A stretch of 64,000 nucleotides of DNA from Gracilariopsis chorda. Lineage: Eukaryota > Rhodophyta > Florideophyceae > Gracilariales > Gracilariaceae. Below the pieces are notes generated by a model. It was not told where the DNA came from and made no database searches. It worked only from the letters and a program-made list of their open reading frames with translations. The stretch covers positions 62,001 through 126,000 of the forward strand of contig NBIV01000060.1 of the NCBI GenBank assembly GCA_003194525.1, given 5' to 3'. The number at the start of each line of letters is the position of its first letter. The stretch's first letter is position 1. Made by a program: the position numbers and the translations under genes. Below are positions 43,120 through 54,796 of this stretch, piece by piece.

Positions 43120-46100
43120 TTACCTCAGGATCCAAGTATCATTCTTGGGCTCGTAGTTATACCAGCCGACTTTGTAGCGCACTGCACCGCCTTCGGTCAG
43201 CCCAGCGGAGACGATACGGTCAAGAACATATTCCTGTGGGTCGTCGACTTCGGGGTCCTCCTGCAAGTCCATTTGGTCCAAGCGACCGTATCCATCAGCG
43301 TCCGAAGGAACAGCCTCGGGGGTCCGCGTAGCGATGTCCATAGGGTCGGGTACTTCTTCAGGAAAAACCATTTCGTCCAGGGGACCGTAGCCATCGGGGG
43401 AAGGGCCTTTTGAATCCGCGGAGACCTGCGGTTCCTGAGGGACCATAGGGTGATTGACCAGTGGTTGCGTTGGGATGGTGGGTGGCGGTTGGGACGAAGG
43501 GAGAGCGCGCGAGTCCAATGGTTCAGTTAAAGGTTGGCGTGGGCCAGAGAGACTCGGTCCATTGTGACTGTGTCCTGCAGCCCATCTCAGTCGATAATAA
43601 CCGTGTGCCCAAGGTACTTAAGTACCCTGAAGGGCCCAGTGGACTTTGGCAAGAGCTTCTAGGTGATGTTCTCGTCCTCGTTCTTTTCCTTCGGTGGTCG
43701 GTCCAAGTGGACGTAATCTCCCACAGCCACTTGCCGTGTAAACCAAACGGACCGATCGAAATCGGACTTATGGTGCGCTTGCGCTTTCTCCAACGTGGTC
43801 TGTGCGGCCTTCAAAACAGAATCAATTCGCTTCCGCGAATACCGTTTGGCCTGGGTGGGAGTCATTTCCTCCATTATGTCCTGAGGTGCTCCTAAGTCCT
43901 GTAGGTCAACCCTGTACGGCACAGGGGCACGTACGAGGGTGAGTTCAAAAAGAGTTGAACCAGTAGACTTATGCACTAGATTAGTATATGCTTAGACCAG
44001 CGACTGGACATAGTCATCCCAGTCCAATTGATGCTCGGACACGAAGTGAATTAGCTTCTTGTCCAGGGTTCGGTTAAACCTTTTGGCTTGTCCATTGGTC
44101 TGAGGATGGTACGCGGTGGTGGGGAGATGTTTTAGACCTAAGGCCGAGCACACAGGCTTAAAGAATTTGGAGACAAACTGAGAGCCATTGTCCGTAAGGA
44201 GATAGAGCGGCAGTCCATAGGGATAAATCCAATGGACAAGGAAGGCCATGACGACGTCCATGGTGTTTGTTGATTTGAGCGGAATTGCTCGGGTCAACTT
44301 GGTAAACCGATCGGTAATCACCAATATAAATCGGTTGCCGTGGGTCGACTTGGGAAATGGCCCTAGGATATCCATAGCACTGAGCTCCAAAGGTCCGGCC
44401 GTTGGGAATAAATTCAGTTTCCCTTGATGTACCGCTCTTCTCCCTTCGATTTTTGCGCATGCTGCACAAGTCCTTTCTGTACCCATTATGTCATTGGCCA
44501 TCAGGGGCCAGTAAAAATATATCCTCATGGTCTGATACATCTTAGTCCCTCCAGGATGGCCAGCTAACCTCGGATAGTGCGCGAGGTAAAGAAGGCGTGC
44601 CCGTAAGGCCTTAGACACTACCCCGTTGTATCGCCCCGTCCAATGGTGACCTGCGACATAATATGCCTCGGCGGTCATAATCAAACAGCGACCCAAGGGT
44701 CCCTACTTTCCCTCCTATCTGGACACAGTACTCGTCCTTTTTCTGGACCTGAAGGAATTCCTCGAGGGGTATTGGTGTAAGATCCGCGCTTTCCGACTGG
44801 GCCACATGGATATCCAACAGTGGATCTTCCCATTCCACGGCACGTAAGATCGATGCGCCGTGTCCGTCCGTCCATCCGGCCATTCTCACCTCATCCACTG
44901 GTGGTTCCTCTCCCTACTTCATCAGTCTATTGTGGTCCGTCCCAGATGTTTGGAATCTCATCGTCCAGGGGAGTTTGGTCCGTACCATCGGTCAGGATGC
45001 GTGACAGCGCATCTGTGGCCTGATGTTTCAGCCCTGGCCTATAGGTCACTTCGTAATCGAATTCGGCCAGGCGCAATCTCCATCAGGCCAGACGGGAGGA
45101 TGCGTTCGTCATGTTCAGTAGCCAGCGGAAGGGGTGGTGATCTGTCCCAATGGTAAAGCAAGTTCCTTCCACATAAGGCCGAAGATGGAGCACTGACCAC
45201 ACGATGGCCAAACATTCCTTTTCCGTGCTGCTTTAGTTCCTTTCGGCCTTGGTCAGGGACCTACTCCAGTAGCCAATTGGCCAGTAATCGTTAAGGGACT
45301 CCTGCTCTTGTAAAAGGGCACAGCCCACTTGGGTCGCAGATGCGTCCGTATCTAGGATATACGGTTAATTGGCCCTGGGTAGCGCCAAGACCGGCGTATT
45401 AACCAAAAGGTCCTTGAGGTCCTGGTAGGCCTCATACTGCTTGTCCGTGAGGTCGTCAAATTCTGAAGGGGTCCCTTTCTTCAGCATCTCATTGAGAGGT
45501 GCTGTAATGTTCGCAAACCCTGGGAAAAACCTACGGTAAACAGTACAAAGGCCATGGAAGGAGCGCAATTCTGTATGGGTCCTAGGGGGTCGTGCTTCCC
45601 ATAGGGCCTTTGTTGTAACTAGGGCCACTTGGAGTTTACCCGGCAGGACCACATGGCCAAGGTAGTCCACGGAGGGCTGGAAGAAGAAACACTTCTTCAA
45701 TTTTAGTGTGACGCCAGCCTGCTGGAGTAACTTAAGGACTGCCTTCACATGTGCAAATTGTTCCCTAATGGACCTGGAAAAGATGATCACATCATCTATG
45801 TAGACCAAGGCAAACATTCATTTGACCCTGGACAAAATGATGTCCATGGCCCGCTGAAAAGTAGATGGCGCATTCATAAGACCAAAGGGCATCCGTGTAA
45901 ATCGGAATAATCCCTCGTGCGTCGTGAAGGTAGTCAGCGACTTCGCCTTGTCGTCCATGGGAACCTGCCAATACCCACAATTGGCATCCAACGTGGTGAA
46001 AATTTGCGCGTCCACAAGGGAATATAAACAGTGGTTCATACAGGGGATAGGATAAGTATCCCTCTTAGTCACCGCATTTAGTTTGCGGTAATCAATACAA

Positions 46101-49100
46101 AACCGTACGGTCCCGTCCTTCTTGGCCACTAGGACAAAAGGGCTAGCCCATTCGGCCTCAGTGGATGGTGCACGCTCAATGACCCCAGTGGACTTCATTT
46201 TCTCAACCTCCTTGGCTACCACCTCTCGTCCTTTTAGACCAGTCCGATATGGGGGATGATATTGGGGCGTGGCCCCGTCCTTAAGGTCAATTTGATGCCT
46301 TGTGGCATCGATCTTGCCCAGATTTCCACTCCACATGCTAGCAAAGTCCTTGAGGAGATCAATGACTTGTCACCTATATGGTTCAAAGTTATCGCCAAGG
46401 TTGATGTCGTTTTCCCAATTGGCCGGTGGTTCACCCCCAGGAAGCAAATACTCCGCATCAATCTCCATAATGGCCACAGGAGCGGCCATAGATATCCCCA
46501 CCACTGCACCCTTGAGTAGCCTTGTAGGCTTGTCCCGGAAGTTGCTCATTGTTACCGAAAAGGGCAGGTTGGGTAACAAATTCATTACTCCATTGGCCAT
46601 GAGTGAAAGGTGTTTCGTTACCAATTTGGGATGGTTTTACAACAAAACCAGACCTGAGGACTAGCATACCGCTGCAGCGGCTACCTGGGTCTTAGGCGGT
46701 ATGACTATCGCTTTTGCCAATCTGATATTCTTGGACACGGTCCTCGTGGGAAACTTGACCTTAGGTGGGGCAGCCTCGGGTCCAGGGCGCGAGCCGACAA
46801 TCGCCAATGGTAGTCCTCGATGGAAAGCGACCCTATTTTGGCCAGGATAGATTGCCTTTACATATCTATCAATAAGCTCGTCCCTAGGATCCCTTCTGCC
46901 TCCAGGTTCGTACATACAAGAAACCAAGTCTTAACCTTCAGGTGACCCAATTGGACGTAAAGCGGAAGTATTCCGCGAATGTCCATCGGCCAATGTGATA
47001 AGTCGGTTACCTTCGGTGACTTCTTTTCCTGTACCATCCTTTCCCAGCCCAATGGTAAGACCTTCGGATGTACCAGATTGGGGCCTGCTCCAGTATCCAA
47101 TACGGCCGTAAACGTCCTTGTGGTATTGGCCTCTAGTCCCAAGGTTCCCTGTACCTCGTAGTTATCCTTCCTCAGGACACAAATGGCGTCCTCCAGGTCT
47201 TCCCATTGGTCTGCAACATACACCTGACTCGAGACCCCTGTCAATTCGTCCTCTGGTTTCTTTCTTTTCTCAGCTCCTGTTTTCTGCGAGTCCGATGGTT
47301 TGAGGCAGCAGTTATAAGAAGGACGACACGCCTCTATGTGTACCCCTGGTCGTTTTCCTGCGGCGTGGGCACCGCAAGATCGCTCTGTCCGTCCAGGTAT
47401 TCGACGCAATCCTTTGAGTCTTTAACCATGTTGACCTCAGGTTGTTTCACCGGTGTGGTCAGGGGAGTCACATAATTTGAGCTCCCTGGCGCCCCAGTGG
47501 TCCTCAGAGGGAAGATCCTACGGAAGTAACCCTCGGCTCGTCGCACCTGATAGTTCTCCTCCCTTCGTGGCATAATTCCCTTGCGGATGTACTCAGGCAT
47601 ATACTTTATGCAGTCACACGGCCAGGCCGTGGAGAGACAAATATAACAGGCCTGATTGGACTTCGTAATGACGTCCTTCCTGGCGGCAATCGGAGAATAA
47701 CGGGGTGTCCCCGGGGCCGATGGGTGGTCGTTCCTGACGAAAAAACCGACGGTGCTCCTGACGGAGCTGAGAAGAAGCCCACCGCAAGAGCATCTGCGGT
47801 GTCTGAATGTCCAAAGGCCGACTCCGATTCCGATGGGATCTCTACCATGTGGGCCTTCACTTCTCTGGTCAGGGGCCTTGCGCGACCCCGAGTATCCACG
47901 TGACCCGTTCGAAGGGAAGTCCTATAGGTATTGGCGTATCCTTTGGCATACGTCACCAGTTGAAGCAGCGTCAAGTCCGGATGGGCAGTGTGGTGGTTTC
48001 GGACATGAGTCCGTATCGCAGGGAGGAATCCCGCTATAAATTGTCGCTTCAGCCGACCCTCGGAGAACACATTCCCGCACCTGTGGGCTCTAGTCCAAAG
48101 TTGGTCGGCGCAATCCGTTTTGGACACGCTGGAACTCTGTTGGTATCCAATTACGTCCTGATAGGCATCCATTTTGTGGTCATTAGTGGCATACGTTTCC
48201 AACAGGTAATGAAAAACCTCTGGATAGGTCCTTAGGAGCTCCCGATCTCGGGTATCAATGGGGTTGGCCGAGCCGGAGATCTTGGCAACCACTTGGTCCT
48301 TCGCTTGTCCACTTAGAAAAAACTGGAAGAAATAAAGCGCCGCTCTTTCATGGACTTTATTCTGGTCACAGGTAATCTGGAACGAGCTCAGAAACCTAAG
48401 GACTATAATGGGATCCTTCTCAAAAAAACTTGTTTGGGACGGTTAGTTGCGATCTCTTCGCCCACCTGGCAATCTTGTTGGCAAACGAAGAGATGTACCG
48501 CGTGGACCGATCCGTCAAACGGTACGTGTTCAAGTCTAAGACCTTCTGGAAAAGCTCATTAGTCGTGACCAATGGTTTGAGGCGCCGAACATCCGCCTCA
48601 TCCTATCGGTATCGGAAGAGTCCGACGAGTCCGAATGGTCATCGCTCAAGTCCGAGTGGTGCCTCTTCCGATGGTCCGTCCTCGACTTACGCCTTTGGCT
48701 GCGTCTTTTCTTCCTATGCGTCTTGGTATCTACGAGGTCCTTTTGGGGGAGCTCTTCATCGTCCTCGAGGTACTCGTCGGCGTACCGAACGCAGTGTTGT
48801 CCATTGGTCTTATCTCCCGCACGGCCTCTTTGCCTCTGGAGTCTCTATTCTCCAGGCGGTATATTACCCAATGGGCCTTCCTGTGCTGTACCTAGGCGAG
48901 GGGCTACTTCTATAGCTGCTCCCTGAGGCACGGTGTGTGTTGACCGATGGACGTCCAATGCTAAAATTTGAGAAACAGCCCGAGGGCTGTGAAATGTGCC
49001 TGCCTGGCGGGTGATTTCCCCTTGGATGATCGTGGCAATGGACTCCACGAGGACATCTGATTGCACAAATTGAGGAACCAGTTGGTCTGCCAAAGAGGAG

Positions 49101-49492
49101 AGGTGCTCCCATAATACTCTATCCAGTTGGTCTCTAAGGAACTGCTCCACTTGGTTTTTGCACCAATAGCGGAGTTGCGGCCATAGAAGAGTGACGACAT
49201 CGTCCACGGTACGGGGGGTGGTTACGGTAGCGGCTAAGTCCTGAGGCTCTTCTGCATCATTCCTTGGTCCTTGCGGAAGATTTAGCTGATCCATCATCTC
49301 GCGGAGGCGAGCGACCAATGGCGAATCTCTGGTTATCCTTTGAGGATTGTCTACAGGGTCTATAATACGTCCACCGGAGCGGCTGCGGATACTCTTAAGG
49401 TCACTATTATTGTCCGCTTGGGCGGCCAATGGGGTTACGGCGACTGCGGGAGGTGCGGCTGCACCCAGGGTTCCTTTTTGTTCTTCTTTCAT
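43120..49492 (-). pseudogene. gag-pol of chromovirus B with chromodomain
   Basis: Gag starts at the ATG at 49492 and runs in pieces to about 47606. Protease AVLDTGAGPNLVH (about 47085) keeps DTGA. RT is one frame from 46336 to 45365 with a single TGA (about 45817) just before FALVYIDDVIIF, where the family usually has Trp. RNase H has ILDTDASATQVG and ends near 44900. Integrase has a His/Cys zinc block (HYPRLAGHPGGTK to CAACAK), Asp in SAMDILGPF (about 44370), Asp in LLTDNGSQF (about 44185), and NGQAKRFNRTL (about 44085), where the catalytic Glu position is Lys. The C-terminal chromodomain EYVLDRIVSAGLTEGG to YEPKNDTWI ends at 43120. The copy cannot be autonomous. Confidence 0.93.
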
Positions 49493-49624
49493 TGGGTTGG
49501 GTTGTTAGTTATCCATACGGTCGGTGTTGCTTTCGAGCCATATGCGTCGACTAGTAGTACAATGGTAGAAGTCCTATGCGTAAACTTCTTTCCTTAAGGT
49601 CCAAACGGCTGTTACTGTAGGCTT

Positions 49625-49642
49625 CTAGGTCGGGAGACCAGT
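49625..49642 (-). promoter_or_regulatory. Putative primer-binding site of chromovirus B
   Basis: Reading minus, the sequence after the 5' LTR is AC then TGGTCTCCCGACCT, which starts with the TGG that pairs with a tRNA CCA end. The matching tRNA 3' end would be GGTCGGGAGACCA; I cannot name the tRNA. Confidence 0.6.
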
Positions 49643-50168
49643 TGTAGTAAAACAATACCTCCTTTGACCAACAGCGGTAATAGTCTACTAGGGGGCAGTA
49701 GCGGCAGAGAGCCAGCCAGTGGGGTGACCATCCACTGGGTCTACTAGTGACGCGGGCACCAACTAGCAGCGAGGCGCAATGGGCGGGCGCTATCTCAAGT
49801 CCCTACAGGTCGGGAGAATGGTAGCGATGGCTTGGAGGCCGTTGGAGTCCTAGTGGCTGCATATGGCGGCAAGAAGACGGTGAGGGTGCTTGTCTTAACG
49901 CTTCGGAGATCGGCGGCACTCGAGCCAGCCTATATGGCTGGCGAGGCGCTCTGACCTCTGGAAACTATCCTAACACATTAAACGAAATTAGCTACATAAT
50001 AAAACCTATGGCCGCAGTGCCTTGGAGCTCGCACTGTCGCCTGGTATCTCCTGCATAGGCACCCAGCTTGGCCACGTGGAATATTTCGGCCAGCAATGTT
50101 CTGACCTCTGTCAGCCCAGCCCCATGGTTACTTCCCCACTGCAGGTGCCCAATGGTCATTCTCCTACA
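49643..50168 (-). repeat. 5' LTR of chromovirus B
   Basis: 526 bp, the partner of 39719-40244 and the same length. Confidence 0.94.
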
Positions 50169-52160
50169 AGTCATGGCTCGAGCTATAGTGAAGAAGCAAG
50201 GAATTTCAACGAACAGAAGATTGAAACGTATCATGGAATTGCGATTGCAAGCGGACTGCTCGCGGACGAATCCGAGTTTGATATTGCGTTCCAAGGAGCA
50301 GTGCAGATTAACAGCACGCCCTCCGAGCTATGACCTCTGCTTGTCACACTATATCAACAAGGCGCAGACCCAGGGAAAATTTCTTTCGAAACTGGGAGGC
50401 GCTATGTAGTGACATACATACAGGCAATGAGGGCAAAGGAAGCAAGAAATGTATCGACGTGTGATGGAGATCTCAGACCGGCACGGTGTATGACTGCTAC
50501 GCGATCATAGCTTCTTCTCCCAATACCTACAGCAGAATGATGCAGCACTGACTGAGACGAATCGAGCTACAAAAACTCGAGACGCGCACGTGCTGCAAAA
50601 TGCATCATCGTTGCAGTCAAGGTGCGCCACCTTAAAACCTCGCCAAAGACAAGTCATTGACTCCGTCATTGCAGCATTGCAACAAAGGCAGGCGCTACAG
50701 GAGCGAAAAACCACTACTGGAAACGTGTTATTTGTGCAGGGATCTGCAGGTACTGGAAAGACAAATATACTCAACCTGCTTTGCGATATCGCTGATTCGA
50801 AAGGAATGCTCGCCGAAATGACTGCTACAAAAGGCATTGCAGCATCGTTTTAAGAAGGTGACCACACGATACATAGCCTGCTCGGGCTAGGTGTAGCTGA
50901 CAAGGACAGTACAAGCAGCACTACAGCCACTTTGTCAAAGTAAGGTCCCCGATCTCAACGTGCAGAACTGCTACGCGACATATAACTGCTCGTCTTGGAT
51001 GAGGCTTCCATGCTCTCACAAAAGCTCTTTGAACTCATGGATGCGTTGCTCAAAGATCTTCGCTGCAGTGGAATGGAAAACCCGCCTTCGCTTGGAAGTT
51101 TGACCATCGTTCTATCCGGCGACTACTCCCAGCTGCCTCCAGTAGTGCTGCAGGTGTACATGAAAGCCGAGCCAAGTGGAAATGTGAGAAAAGGGTACAC
51201 AAAAATTCTCAACTAGTTGACGGAGAAGAGTGATCTGTGGAAATTGTGCTCGGTTCAAGTGCTTTACCTCACGGATCAAGTACGCCAAGCTGATGGTCCG
51301 GCATTTGGGTTGCTGTTACGTTCCATTGCACGGAAAACAATACCCAACAACGCTCCATAACCAATCAAATCTACCGGTGGCATGAAAACCGCTTATCAAT
51401 TTCTGTGGAAGTGGCTCATCACACGACGAATGGAAGATGTGGATCTCAGAAAAATGCTCATTGTGTCCTCAAACCAGTGGGTCGACGAACATAATGCGAT
51501 AGTGCTAGATCTGTTTCCTGGTGAGTGCCTTACTCTTTCGTGAGCGACAAATGTACAACCTGATAGTGCACAGAATCAGATACCGACGTTGCCAATACTT
51601 TTGTTCCCAAACTTGCCTACCAGTATACAAATACTGGAGTAACACCTCAAAACTTGGACATGAAGATTAATGTGCCAGTTATGGTTATTCGGAACGTGCT
51701 CCAGCCTGCTGTAGTCAATGGAATGCTGCACATAGTGTTGCATGTCGATCAGTTTACAATGCTGGTTTCTTGACTCGATGAGAACGGACAGTTACTGAGA
51801 CAACAGCTCCTGAATTGTAAATGATTCGAGTTTTTTTCGCGGACATTCACATAATTCAAAGGCAGTTTCCCATTCGTCTCAGGTGTGCAGCTACTGTTCA
51901 AAATAGACATGGAAAGATCTTGGATGGCCTGGTTTTAGATGTTTGATCCAAAGTGTTCTGCGTCGGTCAGTTGCATGTTGCATTGTTGCGTTTTCAAAAG
52001 AACAATCATGTGCTGCTTCTGTATGACCCGTAGCTTACATCCGAGAATGCGTACACGATTTATTTTATGCCTGTGGCCATCGCCAACCCAGTGCTGCCTG
52101 AAGCCATTCGGTCTTCATCCGGCCACAACCGCAATCATATTTCTTGCGTTCTTCATTCAT
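50169..52160 (+). pseudogene. Helitron B protein, 3' part (PIF1-type helicase)
   Basis: It resumes directly after the gypsy TSD with ETYHGIAIASGLLADESEFD (about 50227). The helicase follows: Walker A FVQGSAGTGKTN (about 50733), EMTATKGIAASF, HTIHSLLGLGVAD, Walker B LVLDEASML (about 50990), VLSGDYSQLPPV (about 51110), VMVIRNVLQPAVVNGML (about 51680), RQFPIRLRCAATVQNRHGK (about 51865) and GQLHVALLRFQKNNHVLLLYD (about 51967). Stops occur in several places, including between Walker A and B. Motifs match Helitron A one for one, so the two are related elements rather than recent copies. Confidence 0.85.
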
Positions 52161-52240
52161 TAGATTAAACTACTTGCTTTTCTGCTTTTTCGTTCTCCAC
52201 CCATGTTTCTTCCCACCGCTTTTTATCACTCCTCCACGGC

Positions 52241-52285
52241 GGCGCGCAGCGCCACCCGCGGCCGAAGGCCGCTTCCTTTTGTCAA
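52241..52285 (+). other. Candidate Helitron B 3' terminus (double hairpin)
   Basis: GGCGC-GCA-GCGCC (52241-52253) and GCGGCC-GAA-GGCCGC (52258-52272) are followed by TTCCTTTTGT. Helitron A has the related GCGGCGCGAAGCG and GCGGCCGAAGGCC followed by ACTTTTCCTTGT at the equivalent place (minus, about 22125-22075). Helitrons typically end just after a 3' hairpin; the exact last base is not fixed. Confidence 0.6.
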
Positions 52286-53548
52286 ATAATGTAATTTTTT
52301 GCACGATTTTAGTTCAATTATACGTTTTGAACCGCTTGTTCAATAGTCCTGTATTCTGAAATGATTGTCTTGTACAGTGTGAGCAACTCGGTTGTGGTGA
52401 AGGTGCCTCTGTAGAGATAGTGTGCTGCTTGAAGCTGTTCGACACGCGCGTGACCCCCGTTGAGCGTTTCGGGAAGCATGGGTTGTGCAGCTGATCTGAA
52501 CGAACGACATACTGTAGAAGCTGCTCTGATGGGCGGAAGTTTATAATCTCAGCAGCGTTAGCTAGGCGGAACAAGCATATCGCCACAATCGCCACCATCC
52601 TGTTGTGGGACAGCACAGGAGCGTGCATAGCTTGCGCAACATGGTCTAGGTGAAGGGCTTTGTGGAACACACAATGGTACGCGTTTGACGGACAGCAGTT
52701 CTGATGCAGGTGGTGTACGCACAACGACGAAGAAGGTGAATGAAACGAATAGCACTATCTGATGAGCAGATGGATCGTGCGACTCGGGCGGCACGCTCAG
52801 CATTAACACAGTGTGGATGGCGTGGCGTACATGATCTGCGCATTTGACAAAGCTTCGAGACTGCGAGTGAATATCTTGCAGATACGCCGCAGCCCGTGCA
52901 ATCGGGGACACCCCGCGCAACGCACCCGAGAGGCGGGGTGTAAGGGTAAAGGGTTAACTGGGGGAAGAAAGGGGCTCTCGAGCCTGAATCGGATGGGTGT
53001 TCGTAAAACATTTACGGCATCGGGCGGGCGACGCTGGTCTCGGGGGGTATTGGCGGGGGTGGCGGGTCGTAAAGCATTACACAAGCAACACATCACAAGG
53101 GGGGTGGGTGGCGCAACGCGCACCAGCGCACAGGGGGTGAAACGCTGCCATTCTTAGGGGGCGGCGATATACAGCGTTTGCGACGCACGCGCTATAACGC
53201 GCAGTGGCTGTAATGGCTGTCGCGCGCTTGCCGTGGATTGTCGTCCACGTCATGGCGTGCACACGCCGCCCTGCTCTGTTGCGGGAAGTGCGCCCCACAG
53301 CTTTTGATGCGTGTGCTCTTGTAGCCATCCAACGTTGCATGCTGCTCAGCGTACACGGCGACCTTCAACTCCTCTTCCCCCCGTAAGCTAATATCCGCCC
53401 CTTCCTCCAACACATCCTGTCCCGCTTCACACCCGGCTTCCCCGTCTGCTTCTTCACAGCATTCTACATTGACCACTACGAAGTGCTTTCCCGCTTCGTT
53501 GAGCTTGGATCTCTCTCCGTACGTGCTCCTTTTCCCGCCGGATAGAAC
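52286..53548. other. GC-rich region between Helitron B and the next gene
   Basis: ORFs exist on both strands across 52300-53480, but their sequences (Arg/Ala/Ser/His-rich) look like GC-driven noise. I recognise no domain, RNA or repeat. The last few hundred bases probably contain the 5' region of the next ORF. Confidence 0.35.
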
Positions 53549-54796
53549 ATGCCCTCCTCTTCGTACTCAGAAGATGAACTCAAGCTGCTTCGCTACACAC
53601 CCATGTCACCGCATTTGGATCCTAGATGTGGACCAACATACAATCATTCCGCCTCCGTTATTAACTCCAACTCAAGCGACTCTATCGTCTCTCAAAACGT
53701 ATCATCCACTGCGAAGTGCCACAATACCAAACCCATAATTCTTTTCGCAAACTATGACAAACGAAGCACCAAGCCACAGTTCGTTGTTCCAACGCCATCT
53801 CTCGACGACCCAGTAGCCGTCAAATGGCGCCATTCTCCGCATGCGTTTCGCGCATTTCGCCACGATAGTTCTCTTGCTCAATGGACAAGATATGGCAGAA
53901 CCATTGCGTGTTTCAATCTATACCCCGCGAAAGAACATGACCTCCAAATTAATCATCTTATATGGAATGCTGCTCAGCGCGGTGAGTACTGCCCGAGTGA
54001 CGGAAATCTCTTGTTGCATAACAATATCTTGTCCCTGTCCATGCCTCGAGAGTTCTTCCATTTTCTTCGCAGTGTGTCTGAGGAAGAACTTAAGCAAAGC
54101 ATGCTTGAGGTGCTTGCATTGATTGCGGAGGATGAAGACGCCGAGGGCCTATCCTTGATGAAGTCTGAGCTGGAACCATCGATATGGGAAGACCTTACGC
54201 TGTATATCCGAGCATGCGAAACTCCCTCATGCAGAATGGATGTACGAAGCAAGGAAGGTAGAAAACTTATGACGGCTGTGGAATCGCTCTTACGTTTTTG
54301 CTATCTCTCACCCTGGAAAATCGACATCTACGCGTCATACATCTCACCCATGGAGCTCAACGGCATGCTCCAGTGCATGGAGAAGAACATGAATGTCTTT
54401 GAAAACGACCTCGATTCGATGCAGTACTCGCGTGACCGCCGTCTTGTTCGCTCTCATGCGCGCAGACCGGTGTCAAGCAGCTGTCCAACATCCCATTATT
54501 TCGTCTCCTCACGATCAAACTTCTTGACCGTGCGAAACTGCATCTTTTGGAAGATGTTCCAGGACTGGAGAAGATATCGCATGGTTTTGGTGCAGTTCCT
54601 AGGTCTTTCCCCCAGTGATGCCGTGCAAATCATGGTGGATTCTATCTCACGTGGCACGCAGGACCGCGCTTGGGAAAGAGCAGAGACAGTTCTGGCCTGC
54701 AGCATGGTTGATGGGAATTTGTTTTCGCAGCTGCCGAAGGAAGTGGTTTTCAGTACTATTGCTCCTTACGTTTTGTACTTTAGCTCAATATCGTAG
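53549..54796 (+). CDS. Unrecognised protein, 415 residues
   Basis: A long single frame from MPSSSYSEDELKLLRY to SSIS. The first ~75 residues are Ser/Thr/Asn-rich and probably disordered; residues ~75-290 look globular and helical (for example EEELKQSMLEVLALIAEDEDAEG and RKLMTAVESLLRFCYLSPWKID). Around 54480-54600 a neighbouring frame gives a more regular helical sequence (KQLSNIPLFRLLTIKLLDRAK, then LHLLEDVPGLEKI) than the main frame, so a pair of compensating frameshifts, sequence errors or a small intron may be hidden there. I do not recognise the family. It is not obviously transposon-derived and lies at the edge of the right gene island. Confidence 0.6.
   Translation: MPSSSYSEDELKLLRYTPMSPHLDPRCGPTYNHSASVINSNSSDSIVSQNVSSTAKCHNTKPIILFANYDKRSTKPQFVVPTPSLDDPVAVKWRHSPHAFRAFRHDSSLAQWTRYGRTIACFNLYPAKEHDLQINHLIWNAAQRGEYCPSDGNLLLHNNILSLSMPREFFHFLRSVSEEELKQSMLEVLALIAEDEDAEGLSLMKSELEPSIWEDLTLYIRACETPSCRMDVRSKEGRKLMTAVESLLRFCYLSPWKIDIYASYISPMELNGMLQCMEKNMNVFENDLDSMQYSRDRRLVRSHARRPVSSSCPTSHYFVSSRSNFLTVRNCIFWKMFQDWRRYRMVLVQFLGLSPSDAVQIMVDSISRGTQDRAWERAETVLACSMVDGNLFSQLPKEVVFSTIAPYVLYFSSIS

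Larger units (their letters stand above)
39719..50168 (-). mobile_element. Ty3/gypsy chromovirus B, 10.45 kb, TSD AGTCA, with antisense gene
   Basis: Two 526-bp LTRs (39719-40244 and 49643-50168) face the minus direction. The pentamer AGTCA flanks both sides (39714-39718 and 50169-50173), a perfect target duplication. Minus-strand order is gag, protease, RT, RNase H, integrase, chromodomain, then a 2.5-kb region whose coding signal is on the opposite strand, then a purine tract and the 3' LTR. The element interrupts Helitron B. Confidence 0.95.
31200..52285 (+). mobile_element. Helitron B, split by two LTR retrotransposon insertions
   Basis: Helitron pieces on the plus strand lie at about 31368-34792, 39490-39718 and 50169-52160, separated by a copia element and a gypsy element. 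Joined in this order they follow Helitron A from zinc finger through Rep to helicase. For example, NPRMFVVQRSENDRQ in A aligns with DPPMSVVERTEDVQ at about 39607, and the next A segment (STYMEVAVAHGLYIH) aligns with ETYHGIAIASGLLAD after the gypsy element. The 3' end is probably near 52241-52285 (two GC hairpins shared with A). The 5' end is uncertain, and 31200 is only where the coding-like repeats begin. Confidence 0.82.

Noticed and set aside
52300..53480. Several overlapping ORFs of 60-136 codons on both strands
   Set aside because: Conflicting frames, Arg/Ser/Ala/His-rich composition and no motifs suggest noise in GC-rich DNA.
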